A stretch of 64,000 bases of DNA from Lutjanus erythropterus (GCA_020091685.1 CM034613.1:16078932-16142931), one strand, 5' to 3'; positions 12,401 to 23,172 are shown, counted from the first letter of the stretch. Notes: a model not told the origin generated them from the letters alone. Numbers and translations are program-made.

Positions 12401-12484
12401 CCCTCTACTGTCGCCAAGTGTGCAAGAAAACATGATAAAGAGCCCTCTACAGTGTGTTTACATTGCAGAAAACATGATGAGGTG
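12401..12484. repeat. two-copy 42-bp tandem repeat
   Basis: Two adjacent 42-bp units, each starting CCCTCTAC and sharing GCARGAAAACATGATRA near the 3' end, differ at about a quarter of sites. Because 42 is a multiple of 3, the repeat keeps a + frame (12206-12526) open and yields a repeated CxRKHD peptide pattern. That frame resembles no family I know. Confidence 0.6.
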
Positions 12485-12835
12485 CTATCTAAAGAGCAAA
12501 TCCAGTTGATAAAACTTAATAAATAAATGAATAAATGAAGTGCTCCTCCAGCGAAGAAAATGCAATGCAGTGCCATATGGGTGCCCTTCAAGTTATAAAA
12601 TGAGTTGGCCTCTATGTACCTCTAGCTAAGAGTTCCATGTGTAATTTTATTCCAGAGGTGAGGTCGGTGTACTGAGTCACATAAGAGGACATTTTTATCT
12701 TAACCAGAGTCTGAAACTGTTCCACCATAAATGCATCACAACTTTCTGTGCACTTTCACCCCTGCTCCTCAGACAGCCTGGCCTGCCACTGCAAATACAA
12801 CCTACAGTCCCACTCGGCTCTACAGCAGCTTTGTA
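12485..12835. other. non-coding, nothing recognised
   Basis: A short (AATA/AATG)n stretch near 12518-12540; otherwise no recognised features. Confidence 0.5.
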
Positions 12836-13060
12836 GCACTTTTCAGCTCAATGTTCTGCCCAGCTAAAATCGGCTAGCAGACAAAATTAGCGACTAGCTG
12901 ATGAGCACTCTGGGGCAGCTTAAGAACAAAATGTTTCCCTCAGAAGTTGGTGGAGACCAAAAATAGAGCTAAGGAGGAGTTAATACTGCAAATATTTCTG
13001 CCAGGTGGCTCCAAATGAATGCTAATGTAGTACCGTGTTTGCTAACATGTTTGCTATATC
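12836..13060 (-). repeat. GGTGGAGACCAAAA dispersed repeat, copy 1
   Basis: Shares the ordered words AGCGACTAGCTGATGA, TCAG..GTTGGTGGAGACCAAAA and AGAGCTAA with copies at 47925-48060 and 53257-53420, and in reverse orientation with 18890-19060 and 27180-27430. A dispersed fish repeat, probably a DNA-transposon remnant; no coding content. Confidence 0.6.
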
Positions 13061-15934
13061 AACTCAAAAGCTGATGTTTTCTGCTGCCCTCAAATGGGGG
13101 CAAACATCAGTTATTGCAGATTGTATGTTAAGTTAAGGTTAGGCGACCAACACTACTTGGTTATGGGAAAAAACAGTACTTGCGGTTGGAGTTTTACGGT
13201 GGATCATGCTTAAAAGGAGCATGGAAGGAAATGTGTGCTGAGAACTGAAATAATTTGCTGGATGTCACGTTCTGCCTGTAAGACGCTGCATCTCTCATCC
13301 TCTTAATTTTTTCCCACGATGCACTTTTTCATCATTCTTCCATCACCACGCGCGCGATATCTGAGCAACAGGATTCCTATTAAAATTATATCGCTTTCCA
13401 TTCCGAACAGAAGGAATTTGTCAAGATGGCTGCCGTGCTGAACCCCTGGGAGCCATTAGGGGCTCGTGTTCAAAGTCAGACTGATTAAAGGATGCTTTGT
13501 TGGACACATAAAAGACGGAGGGAGTGAGCGAGGGAGAATGAGAACGAGGAAGATCTTCTCCTCGTGTCCTGCTCATCAACAGCGTGCTGTCTTCAGTGTT
13601 GCTTGTTTGGGCGGCAGACTTGTTTGAATTTGTGTTTGAAGCTCCACTGTGAGCTAACTGCCGATTGATTCATTACCATCATCAAGGTGATCCGGCTAAT
13701 GAATGTTAAAACATCAACCATCAAAACAGCGGCTCATGTCTGCTGCGGCACAGAGGACTTTGAGGGCTTCCCTGCACGCCTTCTTCTCTCTGGACGTTGT
13801 GTATGTGTTGCTATGGTAGTTCTCATACAGTCGGTGTCATATGATTCGGATTGAAGAAATTTTGTATGTATTCATGGTCTTCAGAAGATAAAGCACATCC
13901 TCTGACTTTTCCTCTAATGCAATCATCAGGGTTTTTTTTTGGTTTTTTTTTTGATTGCCCAGTACTTTAGTTTTGCTGATATTTGCTCAGAAGCTAATGT
14001 TCCAGCCTCACTTCTTCTTTGTGTTTAGTGCTAATTATCAAATATGAGCATGCTAACACACTAAACTAAGATCCTACACATAGTCAGCTAGCTACCCATC
14101 CAGCTGTGGAGCTTATCAACTCCCAAAAGCACATTTTTAATTTGCATTTTTGGTAAAACTGCAAATATTCAAAATCTAAACAGCTGATTTCTTGCCTCAA
14201 AAATTCACAGAAGTGAATTTAGTGATGAAATAGCATATGAAAATTGTACAAAAAACCTTTCCCATTGTTAGCCTGACTGGTTGCACTGAATTGGTGCAAG
14301 TACTTTACACTGGAAGTAGTCAAAGTAGACTGGGCATATGCATCCTGGAGATTTTTTCCAAATCAGTGCAACATCTGGGTATTTTTAGCGATTTTTTTTA
14401 TTATTATTACCAAATCAGTATTGTAAGTAGCCTCCAGCTAATAGGAGGCGGTTTCAAACACAACCTTAGTCTTGTTTTATTGAATAATTGTTGAACGCCA
14501 AGAGGGTAAGTACCTCATATAAACTTGTCAGAGGCAGATGGAAAGCAAATATGAGGAAGTTGGGTTTTTTTTTTTCTACACTACTCTCCAACTACCACAC
14601 CTAACAGTTTTTGCTGAGAGGGTGGTTGAGTGGATTCTGCATCCCTAAAGTGGTTCTTCTGTTAAGTGCCTGTCTCATCTATGTTTATACAGTATGTTAA
14701 CCAAATGAATGCAAAACTGTGAACTAATGAGCAAACTTTTCAGTGCTACAGAACAGTGGGTGATTGAGGAGTGGTTGGCATGCCCCCCGTTAGCAAAATG
14801 TGCCGTCCCCCTCTCCATCCCCTGTTAGCTGAGAGAGTTTGTTTGGGTAAATAAGTTAGCCTAGTCTGCCTGACTCATTTCAGCTCCATGGTAAGAACCA
14901 CAGATTCTACCTGGTACAAACCTCAATCAGAAAAAGGATCAATATCAGTTGTGTTATTTGCTCTGTATTGATAAATCATGGCGCTGTCCATGGTGCTGAA
15001 ACAGCAGACTGTAATTCCAATTTCTACTCTTCTGTCAGTTTCACCTTGACTTTACAACATTCTCTGTACCATATAATGTAAATACTCAATTATATACTAC
15101 CACATAGCCTATATCCTCTAAAGTGTAGTGTCACCTTCATGATCAAAGTGACGAGGAGCGTGGAAAAGACAGAGAGGATCACAGAGACACGCTGCTGCCT
15201 GTAGTATTTCTATAATATTCCTATAATCATTTCAGTGTCTGTGCTGCTGAAAATACACCCCCAGATCATTTCTGTGACAAAATATTTTAGAGGAGACACG
15301 ACTACAGATCTAGGTTTTTACTGTAGTTGTTTGGTTTAACCTTGGAGTGGTGAGGTGAGGAGGGGGAGGCGGGACGCAGTGTCGTTCATGTGTGGGCTTG
15401 TGGTGCTCATATGGCGTTGGGGGACCATGACTCCAGCACATCACAGAGCCATGTTTCAGGTCCAGCCAAAAAATCCTGAACACAGACACTGTGAATGACA
15501 GTCTAACTCCACAATTCAGCACTATGTAGTCTTTTCACATTTTCAGCAGCGATGTTCTCACATGTATAATGTCTTTAAAAGAAAAAAATCTGAAAAAGTG
15601 AAGCTGTTTTAGTCATGAGAAGCTGTCTTAAGTCAGCAATCATGATGTGACATAGTGTTTAAATACAATCCATAACTGTATGATGGCTCACCGCTGTGTT
15701 GGAGATGTGTCTGTGGCTCACTCATTCAAAATCCTCAGCTATCAAAATACATGGCATCCACAAACCTCCATATCTTCCAAAAACAGATAAAAGCCATCCT
15801 CACAAAGAATAATCCAGCATTAGTTTGATTGATACCCCCCTAATTGCGCAATTAAAAAACATGATTTAGGCAAATTTAAAAAATTGAAGCGATCCAGCAC
15901 CAGTTTGACTGATATTCCCTGTAGTGCACCAAAG
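13061..15934. other. non-coding; candidate regulatory block 13310-13500
   Basis: About 13310-13500 is conserved-looking and holds AAGATGGCTGCCG at 13423-13435, a strong match to the YY1 binding motif, next to a CGCGCGCGATATC stretch. The remainder holds homopolymer T runs (about 13930-13952, 14390, 14565) and nothing else that I recognise. Confidence 0.35.
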
Positions 15935-15935
15935 C

Positions 15936-15970
<35 letters not shown>

Positions 15971-15971
15971 C
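15935..15971. repeat. (CAA)12 microsatellite
   Basis: An uninterrupted trinucleotide run, likely polymorphic. Confidence 0.95.
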
Positions 15972-16355
15972 CATAATTTAGGAAAATACATCACAACGGC
16001 GATATCTGTTTTTCCAAATGAACCCTTACATCACAGCAAGACATCATAACATCATTTCTTGTCAATGGAAACAGTATAAAAATGGCTCGGAGGGTTCTGA
16101 GTTCATCCAAAAAACAAAAAAAAAAAAAAGCAGTTTGAGAAAACGAAACTCAATTGGATGCCAGTTGGTGGGACATATTGAGCCAAATGAAAGCTGCGCG
16201 CACACACTTTCTCTGCTCAGTAAGCAGAGATGGAGTACGGAGCTCTGCTGGTCTAATTTAGAGCCCAGTTGGGTCCCCCACCCACACATCCTCTCCCCGG
16301 GTTGATGCTCTCACTGAGTTCAAGGGGAAACCATGCAGTCTTGTGACTGAGAGGA
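15972..16355. other. non-coding, nothing recognised
   Basis: An A-rich tract (about 16108-16130) and a weak CA stretch. Overlapping frames on both strands near 16018-16305 have no family motif. Confidence 0.5.
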
Positions 16356-16371
16356 TGTGTGTGTGTGTGTG
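16356..16371. repeat. (TG)8 microsatellite
   Basis: Short pure dinucleotide tract, followed by a diffuse TG/TATA-rich stretch to about 16490. Confidence 0.9.
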
Positions 16372-16830
16372 ATTATCAGTGTAAAATGTATGTGTGGGAC
16401 TGTATATATTTACTGTATATCCTCCTGAGAGGACATATGTGATTTCCTGAATATATGAGCCTGTGTGTGTGTTTGTGTACTGTATATACGGAGGAAAGTC
16501 ACATTGCAGCATTTCAGCAGGAGCGCGTGCTGATATATTGGCTTTGCCAAAGAATCCCCAGTGATCAAGTCCAATTCAGCAGCCCTGCCCTAATAAGCTG
16601 CGCACATCAAGGCTTTTCTCCCGTTTTCTCTGCCTCACTCTTATCCTTCCTCCTGCTTTCCCTTTGACTGCCACCCATTAGCTATAACCCAGACCACACA
16701 ATAGGACCCAATCACATCTGGCAATTTAAATTAGCCCTATTTTCTGTGTCTCTTGCGCTTCAAAACACCTCTCAACAGAATGGCCCCCATGCTTCCGCTG
16801 CACCCACATTAGTTGGCTCCCATTTATCCA
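16372..16830. other. non-coding; possible conserved block 16600-16760
   Basis: About 16500-16760 has mixed composition with words like GGCAATTTAAATTAGCC and no repeats. It may be the left edge of the candidate conserved element at 16870-17110. Confidence 0.3.
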
Positions 16831-16850
16831 TGTGTGTGTGTGTGTGTGTG
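16831..16850. repeat. (TG)10 microsatellite
   Basis: Pure TG run followed by an imperfect CGTTTGCGTG tail. Confidence 0.95.
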
Positions 16851-16869
16851 CGTTTGCGTGTCATTATTT

Positions 16870-17110
16870 CTGAATGCTACTATGAGCATAAAAAGGGGAA
16901 CAAAGAGACTGGAGCCCAGCAGTGACAGGGCCACACTCATTAGGTTTTCTGAAGATATTATAACAGAATTCCAGCACTATTCTTGTCGAGGGCAATTAGT
17001 TTTTGCATATTCACTGTATGCGCCGGTGATGACGGCGGCGTGCATATACATGAAGACAGAATGAATTAGACAGCTTGTCAATTAGAAAATCCCTCGCCAC
17101 CTCTTTCATT
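16870..17110. promoter_or_regulatory. candidate conserved non-coding element
   Basis: A 240-bp stretch without simple repeats, flanked on both sides by microsatellites. It contains several homeodomain-type cores in ordered context (CACTCATTAGG, GGCAATTAGTTTTTGC, GTCAATTAGAAAATCC, GAATGAATTAGAC) and a run of CpGs (CGCCGGTGATGACGGCGGCG) unusual for this region. No long frame with a family motif. I infer regulatory conservation from composition only. Confidence 0.35.
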
Positions 17111-17149
17111 GCTCATTCCTTTTGAGTTGCTGGCAGGGGAAGTGAGCGA

Positions 17150-17200
17150 ACACACACACATGCACAGACACACACACGCACGCACGCACGCACACACACT
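17150..17200. repeat. compound (CA)n(CGCA)n microsatellite
   Basis: CA units interrupted by TG and GCAC units; an imperfect compound tract. Confidence 0.9.
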
Positions 17201-17362
17201 GAAGCCTAATTAAGAGATAAATGCCATGCTGATGCTTTTTTGGGGTTATGTAAAGGCATAGTGCGTGAGTTTTTGTGTGCATTATATGCCAATGTTTAGA
17301 ATCAGCTGTCATGCAGGCTGCTTGGGTCTGTGTCCCAGCATGCAATTGGTTTGCTTGATGTA

Positions 17363-18205
17363 CACTCTTAGAAATAAGGGCTCTACAAGGGTTCTTCCTG
17401 AAAGGATTGGGCTCTCCCCAGAATCATCTGAAGAAGCCATTTTTTAAGAAAGGGTTGGTCAAGGGGGTTCCAATAAGAACATGTTTCCATAGAACCCTCT
17501 TTGAAAGCATAAGTTATTCAAGGATTGTTGAAAGCATGGGAGTTAAAATATGTTTTCTCAGTTTGTAACATAGATCATTCAAATGATGGTTGACCACCAT
17601 ATACAATCGGATACAATAGGGTTCTTGGCGGAACCCCCTCGATGAGTTCCAGATAAAACCCTTGGAATGTAAAACATTTCTTGGTAGAACCTCCTGGGTG
17701 AGTTCGACATGAAACCTTTAGAATACACAGCAGGTCTTGGTAGAACCCCTTGTTGGGATTCTACATATAAACCAGGGCCGCTAATAGTAGAACTCCCAGG
17801 GCGAGTTCTTGTTAGCGCCCTTAGAAGGTGGAAAGGCTCTGCATGGAACCCCCAGAGAGGGTTCTAGGCAGAACGATTGCACCATAGAAGAATTCTCTAT
17901 AGAATTTCTCATGTGAGGTTCAAAGATGGTTCTAGGTGTAACCCTTTCTGTTGGGTCCTAGGTAGAACCTCTCAGAGGGTTCCTCTATAAAGGCCCTTTT
18001 CCACCAAATGATTACTTGCTCTTGAAGTGGTTCCATTTAAGGTTTAACTTCTTTTTGTTGGAAAAGCCCTGAATGGTTAAAAATTAGATGCCTGGACCAG
18101 AATGGGCTACTTCCAGGTTGGTGGAAAAAGCTTATAACGGGATCTGACAGCCCATAGGACTAGAACCTTATATGGTTCTAGTGACTGCTTTTGTTTCTCA
18201 GAGTG
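17363..18205. mobile_element. TA-flanked DNA element with TAGAACC subrepeats, copy 2
   Basis: The left terminus CACTCTTAGAAATAAGGG and the inverse right terminus TTTCTCAGAGTG match the element at 9572-10305. The left flank is TA (17361-17362); the right flank is TG, one change from TA. The interior again holds many loose GGTTCT..TAGAACC units. A second small element is nested at 17986-18136, so the host element inserted first. Non-autonomous. Confidence 0.75.
17986..18136. mobile_element. small inverted-repeat element (CCACCAA ends), copy 2, nested
   Basis: Ends are TATAAAGGCCC..TTTTCCACCAA and TTGGTGGAAAAAGCTTATA, an inverted pair. The body (TTTTTGTTGGAAAAGCCCTG, TTAGATGCCTGGACC) aligns with 7599-7859, in the same orientation. 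About 151 bp, with no coding capacity. Confidence 0.65.
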
Positions 18206-18349
18206 TGGGGAGCACTATGAGATAAACACATTAGCCGGAACAAGCTGACCGCACAGGGACAGAGACAAAAGCAATAATAAAGCAGGTCACACTGACGCTT
18301 TACTCTGTGCGTTACTGTTCACACACATGTCTACTGTAAACTTTATTTT

Positions 18350-18353
<4 letters not shown>

Positions 18354-18430
<77 letters not shown>
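18354..18430. repeat. (AC)38 microsatellite
   Basis: The longest perfect dinucleotide tract in the window (77 bp). Alternating purine-pyrimidine tracts of this length can adopt Z-DNA and are usually highly polymorphic. Confidence 0.97.
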
Positions 18431-18431
<1 letters not shown>

Positions 18432-18889
18432 CTACATCCTCTCACAAGGCCTTTCTTAAGAGAAAGCTTGGCAGACAGCTGAGAGCCTTGGACCTCGCTG
18501 TGACTGATTGGGAGAGTATACGACTCTGAAGGCAGTGACGCCTCTAACCCAGGGACAAATAAATCACCACGGTGAAGAGAAAGAGAAGCAGGGGAATAAG
18601 ATAAAGAAGTCTCGCTGTGAGGAACAACACTGCTCTCTGTGCCAAAGAAATCAATTAGACTAATGTGCTGTACACATTAAAGACTGCTTTAAAGTATAAA
18701 ACAGGCCTTTGTATGTGTGCATATACATACTACATTATATAAATCTGCACAGAGAAGAGCTGTATTAAAAGGCTTTGTGGCTGCCATTACTGCTAAAGAA
18801 ATACAAGTAACCATGAACTCTCTTTTGAGTCTTACAAATGTGATATAGCTAACATGTTAGCAAACAGTTGCTTAAATACACATCTAGCA
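18431..18889. other. non-coding, nothing recognised
   Basis: Mixed sequence without a recognised repeat or gene. Confidence 0.5.
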
Positions 18890-19060
18890 GTTACTGTGTG
18901 TGTTACCTGTCATGTATTTGACCACCTGGTGAATAGAAATCAAATATTCACTCTCCTTTTGTCTCAGTTTTGCTCTCCAACACCTCCTGAGGAAAAATAT
19001 CTGACACTTTAGCTGCTAAACAGTTCGCTTTCTTGACTAGCTAGTTGCTAGTCTTGCACC
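18890..19060 (+). repeat. GGTGGAGACCAAAA dispersed repeat, copy 2
   Basis: Carries the reverse-orientation words of this family: TCAGTTTTGCTCTCCA, CCTCCTGAGGAAAAATATCTG, TTTAGCTGCTAAA and GACTAGCTAGTTGCTA. Compare 27180-27430, same orientation. Confidence 0.55.
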
Positions 19061-20379
19061 TGTACAGAAAGGTCCATACATTATCGGTCTGCTACGGGGA
19101 AACAAGCTCTGGCTTGTTTTAATTTTGTTGAATTTCGAGGATGCTAGGCCCCTGCAAAATAGTGTCCCAGGGTAACTCGTTTTGGTGGATCATTTGCACG
19201 TCAGGAGGCGAGCCCTGGCATTAAAGTGGCTAAACCCCTGCAAAAACAAAAGGTAACAGCTGCTAGCTTGTTTACATTGTACTGCCATTTTTAGCGTGTA
19301 CGTTGCTAGCTCAGAGCTGATTGTGGTGGTTTCACGTAGCTGAAAACAGTCACATCCAGAAAGCAGAAAGAGGAGAATGCCGACTGAAATCTGCTCTGGA
19401 GTTGGGAGCGGAGTTCGATGATTGGTCTTTAGGGTTTGACTACTTTAAAGTGAGATTATATTATTACTTTTGATTAAGATACAACACAATACACAAGTGA
19501 AAAGTTGAATTAATAAGCAGTAAAAAGCACCTTTGCTCAATTATTTCACACTTACTCTTACGAGCTCCGTCTGGTATGACCAATCTCATTCAGTGGCTAA
19601 TGTTAGCAAGCTAAAGATAAGCTAAATCGCTGTGTGACAGTCAGAACTGTGTGTCTTTAATCCAACAAGATCAAAAGAGTGACTTGTCTTCTTTAATGAA
19701 ACAATCTTCTTGATTGCATCACATTAGAAACTCCTGATTAAACTTGCATACATATATCAATATTTTAGACTAACTAATTACTTACTTATTAAATGAAATT
19801 AATAGTTCTGCTTGGCAATCTTCCCTCTTTCATTTCAGGTTGTAGCTACAGGCTGTGTGCATTCATAGTGTTTAAGCTTTGTCAGCCAACCATAATGTAT
19901 TATAGATCTCAAGTAAATTCAAGAGTTATTTATAACTTGAGTTATCTGTAAATGTGACAGCTGAATCCAGTGAGGGGTTACATATTCTCACTTTAATTTA
20001 AGACAACACCGAGTGAGTCCAGTCTGTATTAAAAGACATGTCAGTGACTCAGGGGTGATAGCAGAATCCAATCGTGCGTTTTGAATTTTAATGTCAGGTC
20101 TACCCTTTTTTGTTTACATTTGGATAACAGGCTAAAGTGACAAATTGTGGAAGATGTAAACATTGATTCAGCAAATGTGACATTCTGAAGATGGGAAAGT
20201 GTCCACATTCATATTGCTTTAGAGCAGTTTGTGCAGACAAAATAGACCTCGATACAGCAGGCTAAAGTCATTCTCCCTTCCCTCTCCTTCCTCCTCCTCC
20301 TTTCTTTGCTGTTTCTCACCTGTGTCTCCCTCCCACTCTCCTTTCTCTCTCTCTGTCTGCCTCTCCATCTCATTTGGTC
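19061..20379. other. non-coding, nothing recognised
   Basis: AT-rich DNA with TTAGC words. A pyrimidine-rich CT tract at about 20270-20370 precedes the candidate regulatory block. No coding motifs. Confidence 0.5.
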
Positions 20380-20545
20380 AGTCAATCAATAACGCCGCAA
20401 TAATTTGTCTCCATTTCCCACAGCCTATTCACATGTCAAAGAAGCGGGCTCCTGTCTTGGAACACGCCGCCGACAATAATCCAGCCCTCCCACTTTCCCC
20501 GCCGGCAATTAACTTAGCAAGTGACTGCTGCTAGGCTAATTAGTT
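20380..20545. promoter_or_regulatory. candidate conserved non-coding element
   Basis: Dense, repeat-free sequence with homeodomain-type cores (GTCAATCAATAAC, GCAATAATTTG, GCAATTAACTTAGC, GGCTAATTAGTTTTG) and CpG-containing words (GCCGCCGACAATAA). A frame at 20229-20534 crosses it but starts in a CT tract and shows no family motif. I infer a regulatory element. Confidence 0.4.
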
Positions 20546-20934
20546 TTGTTGCAAACGCTACAACAGTAAGGCAGTGATGAGTGAGTGTTAGCTTGTTCAC
20601 GAGTTAACATAACTCTTCATCTCATGCCATAGCCTTGTGGTTTCAGTGTGATGTACTGGTTTGTGAAATGTTGTTTACAATCTCGGTTACAGCTAATGAG
20701 CCAACTGATGTCTAATTACATTCATGTTTATTTTGGGATGGAAGCAGTGTTGTCTTTCATCAAATAAACCTCTGCCTCCCCCCCCAACTTATTCATGCAC
20801 ACATACACACACCAGCTATTGTTTTACCTTCCACCGGTTCTTTTCTCTTTACTTTGTGACGTGTGCGTTGATTAAGCAGCACGGCGAGCAGCTGGGGAGC
20901 GGCAGCATTCAGGAGTGATAAAATCCCTTCAGGT
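20546..20934. other. non-coding spacer
   Basis: No recognised repeat apart from a short ACAC stretch near 20800-20812. Confidence 0.45.
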
Positions 20935-21110
20935 GGAACTCTGTCAACACCTGCCATCTCCGCTCGGCTCTCAGCAAGTTGCAGGCAGACGCCAGGCCGA
21001 GGCGGAGAGAGGAACAGCGAGCACAGCAGCAGCGCGCCGCCACGGCACTTGTGCTGCCGTCTGGTGCACCCTGGACAGCTGAGTACCAAGGACGGGGCAA
21101 GTGTGTGTGC
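20935..21110. promoter_or_regulatory. CpG-rich patch with RE1/REST-like core
   Basis: Local CpG density is well above the surroundings (AGGCCGAGGCGGAG, GCAGCAGCGCGCCGCCACGG). At 21066-21079 the sequence reads GCACCCTGGACAGC, close to the central GCACCATGGACAGC of the neuron-restrictive silencer (RE1). The outer left half-site is poor. Overlapping short frames on - (20793-21201) and + (20979-21236) are alternatives, but none has a family motif. Could be a silencer, an enhancer or an unrecognised first exon. Confidence 0.35.
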
Positions 21111-21384
21111 GTGAAGGTGTGTGTCTACAGAGGAAAGGATGAAATGAGTGCATCGATCGGGTCAAAACTTCTCCCGGAGAGCAGATGTTTTTCCCCCGCA
21201 TTCTCTCATCACTTCACTCTGAATCAGACTTTTTGATTTTCTGGCCCCTGGACGCCGCTGTTAGCTCCATTTTCGCAGCATCCTCCTCTTCTTTCACAGC
21301 TTTCTTTTTGGAGAGCAAGTCATTTCCTGCCTGCTTTTGTGGCAGGCCCCCTCCTTCAATAAATGATGGTCCCTTTTCTCCTCG
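21111..21384. other. non-coding spacer between candidate elements
   Basis: Mixed sequence continuing from the CpG-rich patch; nothing recognised. Confidence 0.4.
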
Positions 21385-21535
21385 ACAGACACTAACAGCT
21401 GCATATATATGGATCCAAATGAGGCTAGGCGAGCCTTTTATGGCTCTTTATGATGTATTAATATTTATGCCACTGCCAACCAAGATAACGATGGCGTTTG
21501 AATTTAGCGCTCGCAATTAACAAGTTCCAGCTGCT
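21385..21535. promoter_or_regulatory. candidate conserved non-coding element
   Basis: Repeat-free stretch with closely spaced TTTATGG, TTTATGATGTATTAATAT and TTTATGCC words (Cdx/posterior-Hox-like TTTATG cores), GATAACGATGG, and GCTCGCAATTAACAAG with a CAGCTG E-box. Function inferred from motif clustering only. Confidence 0.4.
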
Positions 21536-21724
21536 GCTCTTGGAGCTTGTGTGGTCGGGTCGTGCGTGAGTATGTGTGTGTGCTGAAGTGCTCAAAAGAG
21601 AGCGAGCATGAAGAGGGAGAGTTAAATGTTCCATTTAAATGTTATGTCACGAACTAAAGGGCAGATTGAATCAATCTTGTTGAAACACAATTAGGATTTT
21701 CCTGCTATAAACATGATGCTGCTT

Positions 21725-21726
<2 letters not shown>

Positions 21727-21779
<53 letters not shown>
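21727..21779. repeat. (CA)26 microsatellite
   Basis: Perfect CA run of 53 bp. Confidence 0.97.
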
Positions 21780-21780
<1 letters not shown>

Positions 21781-21841
21781 AGAGACAATGACCTCAGTGA
21801 GCAGAACAGATAAGAACTTATGAATACACTATAAATACAAA

Positions 21842-22460
21842 TTTCAATTCTAAAAAAGTTGGGATGCTGGAAAATGTAAATGAAAATAGAACGCAATGAA
21901 TCGCAAATACTTTCCAACTGAATACAGTAAAAAGACGAGACCATCTACAATCCATAACATCATTAAAAGAGTCAGAGAATCAGGAGAAATTTCTGCAAAG
22001 CCGAGAAGCAATGCTAAATGCCTGTGACCTTTGACCCCTCAAGCTGCACTGAATTCATCTATTGCATTAAAAACTCACATTATTGTATTAAGGTTACCAC
22101 TTGGGCTCAAGAACACACAGTTTGTTGCTGCATCTACAAATACAAGTTAAGTTTCTATGGATATCAGCAACATCCAGATACACTTCAGACGTCTCCAGGG
22201 CCCAGAGTCCACATTTTGGATTGTTTTCAGAAATTATGGACGTTATGACCTCCAGGCTGAAGAGGAGGAGGACCATCCAGCTTGTTACCAGCGCCAACTT
22301 TAAAAGCCAGCATCTGTGATAGTATGTGGGGGTGTAAATGCTCGTGGCATCATGGGTAACTGTCACATCTGTGAAGGCCCCATTAATGCTAAAACATACA
22401 TACATGTTTTGGAGTAACATATGCTGCCATCCAGATGCCGTCTTTCGGGGACCTCCCTTT
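21842..22460 (+). mobile_element. Tc1/mariner-like transposon fragment
   Basis: The left end shows the terminal region of a widespread fish Tc1-like element (TTCAATTCTAAAAAAGTTGG, then AATGAATCGCAAATA). Downstream, one + frame encodes a helix-turn-helix piece (TIHNIIKRVRESGEIS). A later piece has the transposase core pattern VCGGVNARGIMGNCHICEG followed by INAKTYIHVLE. The pieces lie in different frames with stops, and the sequence breaks off near 22460 before the later catalytic region and right terminus. Dead and 3'-truncated. Confidence 0.8.
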
Positions 22461-23172
22461 AATAATAATGATTTGTTAATAATGATTCGGTTAGAGTTGA
22501 GAACACGTGTGTGTTTTCTTTAAACTATGAAAAAAAAGGATCCCAGGAGTTTTAATTGTCAAACAATGCATTGAATCAGAATACTTTGAATTAAACTCAT
22601 GTTTATAAGTTCTTAAGTGTTCTGAAAATTAATACTAGAAATTTTAAGTAAAACTTAAAAAAATAGATTCCTGTATGATTTTTTTTTTACAGTGTATAGA
22701 TTTATGATCACGCTATTAATATTATGTTATCAGGAAGAGGCAGACTGATGGTTAGATCAAGTTAAATGCTTTTTTAATCACCTCTCATCTTAGGAATTTA
22801 TTGCACCCACCTTTTTCCATATTCCAATTTCCCTTCTTCTAATACAGCAATTAAAGCTCAGCAAATTCAGGACGAAATCTGATATTATTTATATCCTACA
22901 GTCTCGAGCCAGCAGCGTAGCCTGCTCGATGTCGTGATGGGGCTTTCCTCGTAGCTCTGAAGTGTGCGTCATGCAGTCTGTGACATCCACAAAGTTGAAT
23001 GGTCTTAGTCATCCCTGCCAGACGTGGACGGGGGACAAAAAGGACGGTGCATGACAGGAGCCATGACTCACTCCCACATATCTACTCGGCAGCAACTTGG
23101 AACATACAGACATGAGTGATGACATTGGTGGCGGCAGCGCAGCGGGGCGGACAAATATGCATCTACTACCTG
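22461..23172. other. non-coding; AT-rich then mixed
   Basis: AT-rich to about 22880, then a GC-balanced block (about 22900-23150) that could be conserved. No gene recognised. Confidence 0.35.

Noticed and set aside
12206..12526. 106-codon + frame with internal repeat
   Set aside because: Openness is explained by a 42-bp tandem duplication; no family similarity.
20793..21236. Overlapping short frames over the CpG-rich patch as a possible exon
   Set aside because: Frames on both strands, none with a motif or clear splice sites; kept as a regulatory candidate instead.
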